Below are positions 59,901-64,000 of a stretch of DNA of 64,000 bases, in pieces. The position numbers and the translations under genes are program-made. The DNA comes from Malachius bipustulatus. Taxonomy: Eukaryota > Arthropoda > Insecta > Coleoptera > Melyridae. The notes beneath the pieces were generated by a model. That model worked only from the letters and a program-made list of their open reading frames with translations. It was not told the origin of the DNA and did not search any database. Location: contig OU342635.1 in assembly GCA_910589415.1 (NCBI GenBank), positions 39,520,929 through 39,584,928 of the forward strand, given 5' to 3'. Position 1 is the stretch's first letter. Every line of letters starts with the position of its first letter.

Positions 59901-61856
59901 CCAAAATAAGTCCAATTCTGGATGACACATCGATTTTTTCGTGAATATGTCGAAAAGATTATTTATTACGATACGACTGAAAAATTGTATTTCAATAAAA
60001 ATCCCTGCTTAGACGTTATAAATTACGAGAACTTCAGAACTGCAATCGGTTCTTCGGTAGTTGTCCTCGTTTTCGAAAAACAGAAGAGTATAGATTGAAA
60101 GAAGAGTTCAAACCAAAGCAATGGATTAGTTGTCGTAAGGTTTGTAATAGCAGCAATCTCATCTGTAGATAGGTTGAAGGGTTTACAAGGTTCAATTACA
60201 CAATTAATCAAGACTATCGATTAATTCACGGATTAATTATTAGTTATAAATTAGGACAATTTGTGATTTGGCAGTTTCCGATTACTCAACGAAAGGCGAA
60301 GGCGCAGAGGATTTGGGCTAAGACTAATACAGGAGCCAAAAAGTTATTGCGTAGAGGTACCAGGATCAGGAAACTTCAATTAATTCAAAATGAAAATGAG
60401 TCAAAATAATTATAAATGTCCATGTCTACGAATCTTAATTTACATACTCGTATACTATTTCAACCAAGAAATTACTTTTCTTTATTATAATTTAAGCAGA
60501 ATTTTTTTAAAAAAAAACTACTTTTGGTAACATTTGTGTGGAAAACTGGTACATACTTGTAACTTTTTGCAAAATTGAGGAAGAAGCGAATATTGCATCT
60601 GACGAGAATTTTTTCTTGTTGAAGTTCTTTGTGTCAGAAATACGAGAATATAGAAAGCGGTAATTTAACGTTCCGATGATGGTTTTTCTACTCGGAATAA
60701 GACAGCAATATAGGCAAAAGTGTCGATTAAGTAATGTAATTCACGGCCTCCCGGTGATAGATGTGAGTCTTCCAGTCATAACATCTGTTATTGCTTCTAA
60801 TGTAATGGAATTGATTAGTACCTGTAATGTCAAAGCCTCGCTGCTCCGGCGCTACCGACAATACGCCTGTTCCGTTAACAATGGTACGTGCAGTTGCCGC
60901 CGATGTTTATGTGTCTCTGAAGAATTAATGAACTTTTGTGTAAATAGTCAGCAAGTAGAAACCTACTTCGTTATGAAATGTGTTTATGCCGTTGCGATGT
61001 GTAAATGCAATAATTATCTTAGCGAATGAATTATGAATTTCTTCTCTCTTAACACAATTACCAGGGCAAATACCTTGAGCTGGCTCGTCCATTTTCTGTT
61101 TGCTCTCAGCCCGGTTTCATTCTTGTTTGCGTGGTCTTTTATTTTAATAGTCCATTCATAATTTAATTCATGATATTATCGGTGATTGTGCTTTAATTCA
61201 ATTTACTTAATGAAAATAGAAAAGCATCTATTATGATGAATAACACGTAGTTCATAAACCTTCTCTGTGGGCGCCGAAGGAAAAAATTTATTTGCACTTC
61301 TTCACAGTTCACAAATTACGAACAATACCTACAAATAACTGTTTAAATTTTCCCGGCAATATTATTTCCGATTTTTTTAATACCAGCCGCGACTGATTCC
61401 TTTCCAGGAATAATCCAGTTATTATAATTAAGTAATGTTAAATAATACATACAGTGTGGAACACACTTATGAAATAAAATTCATTAATTAGAGAAAAAAA
61501 GTTTTGGAAAAAAAGCTCGCACTCCTCAACTTCAAATTTTTATTTGGCATCCTTTAAGTCTCAATTTGAATTTTTACCCCCACCGATGTTATTTTTTTGT
61601 ATTTTCATATTTCCTGAGAAAATCCAGTAAGAATGGTTTTTACAGTTGCAGTTTTAAATACAATTTACTATAGACTTTTTTTAGCTTCCAAAGGTTACCT
61701 ATCTCGTTCATTTTTTAGTTTTTTTTTTTTAATTATGAAAAGTTATTTGAAAAAGTTTGCCTTAATGAATTATTTATAATACACAGTAAAAAAAATCCCA
61801 TTAAAAGACATCCCATATTTATGAATATTGGCATATTCATGTCAATTCAGGTATTA
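59901..61856. other. AT-rich DNA, no gene seen
   Basis: A 117-codon plus-strand ORF at 60676-61029 has no recognisable domain. A short piece at about 61613-61665 (GAGAAAATCCAGTAAGAATG) matches the inner module of the element at 6254-6866. Confidence 0.45.
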
Positions 61857-62601
61857 TACAGAGTGAGTTTTTTTCAATGTTTATAGAATAGAGGGATCTC
61901 GTAAACTACTGCAGTTTAGAGGAACAGTTAAATGAGGAAAGTGGTGCAGTTTCATGAGCTTAATTCGAAACAGCTTTTGTTTTTTGAAAATCTTCATGGG
62001 TTCCTAGATATTTAACATAAAGTAAATTTCAGGAATTTCTTTATACTAAGATAGCAGTCTTATTATTGGGACTAAAAAAAGTCGAAAAGGTAAACATTTT
62101 AGACAATTTTATAAACAATAAAATGGCGTTACAATTTTTTTTATTTGTCCTGTCATTTTCGAGCTATGACATAATCTTGTTTTTTTTTTTAAATGTAAGT
62201 CATAGTTGGTTGTCTTTTTTTCTAGATACAACGATATAAAACTCGATATGGTTTTTTCTGAAAAGAAAAAAGTTAGGACGGTTTTTACACTTTAAAAAAA
62301 GTGTCATAACTCGAAAATGACACGACAAATAAAAAAAAAATATAGCGCCGTTTTATTGGTTTTAAAATCGTCGAAAACATTCTTCTTTACTATTGTTCTC
62401 TAATCCCAATAAAGAGTGTGATTTCAGTATAAATTCGCGAAATTTCGTCAAATATCCAGGAACCCATGAAAATTTTCAAAAAAACAAAAGTTGCTCCAAA
62501 TTAAACTCATAAAACTGCATTAATTTCCCCATTTAACGGTTCGTTTCATTGAGTGTTTTACGAGATCTGTTTACTAAACATTGAAAAGAACTCACCCGGT
62601 A
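61857..62601. mobile_element. Foldback element, TACAGAGTGAGTT ends
   Basis: The left arm (AATGTTTATAGAATAGAGGG, GTGGTGCAGTTTCATGAGC) is mirrored near 62490-62601. The middle shows further inverse pairing (TGACACGACAAATAAAAAAA against 62135-62160). No ORF. Confidence 0.8.
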
Positions 62602-64000
62602 TACTTATAGTAGTTCTTATTTTTTGTTTTATTTCGCTTTTTTTTCGAAATTTATTCTTCAGTGTACAGTTACCATTAAATAGGTGCATGTAGTACCTAC
62701 TCGCCTTACTGACTGCAGACTTCCTCATACTGACTGGAAGATCATACTTAAATATAATTTGTTGATGACCAGTTACTGTATGTAGGTATATTCTTATTGA
62801 TCATGATTTTAACATTTTTTATAATATTGTAATGAGGTAGGTACTGTAATTTATAAATTTGGTGGGTGGGTAGATCAATAAAAAACTACGTTTTCAAAAT
62901 TTATAAAAGTACATAATAAAATTCCATAATACGCACAAACACTATCTAAACTATTTATGTAGGTATGTACCTATTATTTTTGTAAGTTACTTTTCAAGGT
63001 GCACTACAAACAATAATAATTATTATAAACTAATGTCATTGAAATAACATTTAGTTTCAAAATGAAATTAGAATTTTTATTTTATTTTTGGTATTCTACA
63101 ATTTTTAAAACGACCTTAGATATTTTATACTTTTGATTTTTTTCTTCTCTTCTCTCGATATATTGATTTTACATGAAGAGAAACATTTGTTTATGGCACA
63201 TTTCAATAAACAAAAGGTATTGTAAATACCTACATCATAATTTGGATTCCATATTAATTTTAATGTCCAATAACAATAATTATTAACATTAACGTATAAC
63301 AATTATTATTATTTTACCTGCAATAACAATACCTACAGCTTGACACACGTAAGGTGGCCAGTGGCGCAGTAGCCTTTGGGGAGTGGCTTAATTTTCAAGT
63401 TTGTCAGATTTAACGAATTTTACTATCCATGCAGACAGGTTAAGACTTTATGCAAAGTCAATTGAAATGACAAAAAAAAAACTAAAAAGCACCAGATAAT
63501 AATAATTTCGGTACTGTCTTATCTTATCAGCATATAAAAAACGTATTGTTTATAAATTCATTAATATAGGGGTTTTTGAGTCATTAATTCGGTAAGTCAA
63601 TCAAATAATTTAAATCGCCGTCTTTTCCAATCCGCTTATTTATTAATTAAATAGGTATGTCAGTACTCGTCAAGTCAATGTGGACTAGCGAAGAGAGCGA
63701 AGGGAGCGTTCGATAATAATTTTGTTATCTTTTTGGTTTTATTTAAATGTAAAATCGGACCATACTGTCAACTTTACAACCCAGCATTTCTCTATTCAAA
63801 TAGTGCAGCGTGGTTCAAAAATATTGAGCTAAACCTCGTGCTCGTGAGTTGTGAATTATGGTGACCGCATCTTCATATATTAAAAATAAAATACTTTTTG
63901 GCCAAAGTCGTGATACAAAAGTCGTTACTAAAGTAATAAAATTCCGTATTTTAACATTAATTACAGAAAATTCATTTTTAGACAAGAACTTTGATACTCA
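62602..64000. other. AT-rich DNA at the right edge, no gene seen
   Basis: Nothing coding. A GGCCAGTGGCGCAGTAGC phrase near 63357 recalls the box-like starts of some SINEs, but no SINE body was found. Confidence 0.4.

Noticed and set aside
60676..61029. 117-codon plus-strand ORF as a cysteine-rich protein gene
   Set aside because: No recognisable spacing of cysteines, no signal peptide, and no splice or codon evidence.

Overview
The window is an AT-rich stretch of eukaryotic nuclear DNA. It has spliced genes with GT-AG introns, long introns, and very many transposable elements. Both recognisable genes look like insect orthologues, so I read it as an insect genome. A beetle is a plausible guess, but the order is not settled by the sequence.

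Two host genes are visible, both on the minus strand and both incomplete here. At 1137-7797 lie three 5' coding exons of a secreted SRCR-domain protein, best explained as a lysyl oxidase-like (LOXL) gene. Its catalytic part would lie beyond the left edge. At 25805-38555 lie six exons of a G protein-coupled receptor kinase of the GRK4/5/6 class (fly Gprk2). They run from the RGS-homology domain to the stop codon. The N-terminal exon was not found. A 10.5-kb intron separates the RGS exon from the first kinase exon.

The most unusual object lies between the genes at 8361-16202. It is an array of 461-bp units, arranged head to head (7.8 units one way, 9.2 the other) and nearly identical throughout. 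It is flanked by an 11-bp direct duplication of the target. Every unit contains a type I hammerhead ribozyme: eight on the minus strand and nine on the plus strand. The consensus has all core nucleotides, three helices and a cleavage site after a GUC triplet. One copy carries a stem II mutation. The layout fits a retrozyme-like circular-RNA element, inserted as a concatemer by reverse transcription primed from both sides of a staggered break.

Other mobile DNA: (a) a 5.4-kb DIRS-type retrotransposon (40392-45797) with inverted terminal repeats, an internal complementary region and decayed reverse transcriptase; (b) a nested set at 16463-19839, where a foldback element was split by a hAT-like element, itself split by a long-TIR Tc1/mariner element carrying a transposase pseudogene; (c) about ten foldback elements, most starting TACAGGGTG; (d) a GGACGTCC-rich element at 21105-22101; (e) a 5'-truncated non-LTR retrotransposon at 54121-54683; (f) a degenerate hammerhead-like motif at 5227-5253. 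The rest is AT-rich intron or intergenic DNA in which I see no gene.
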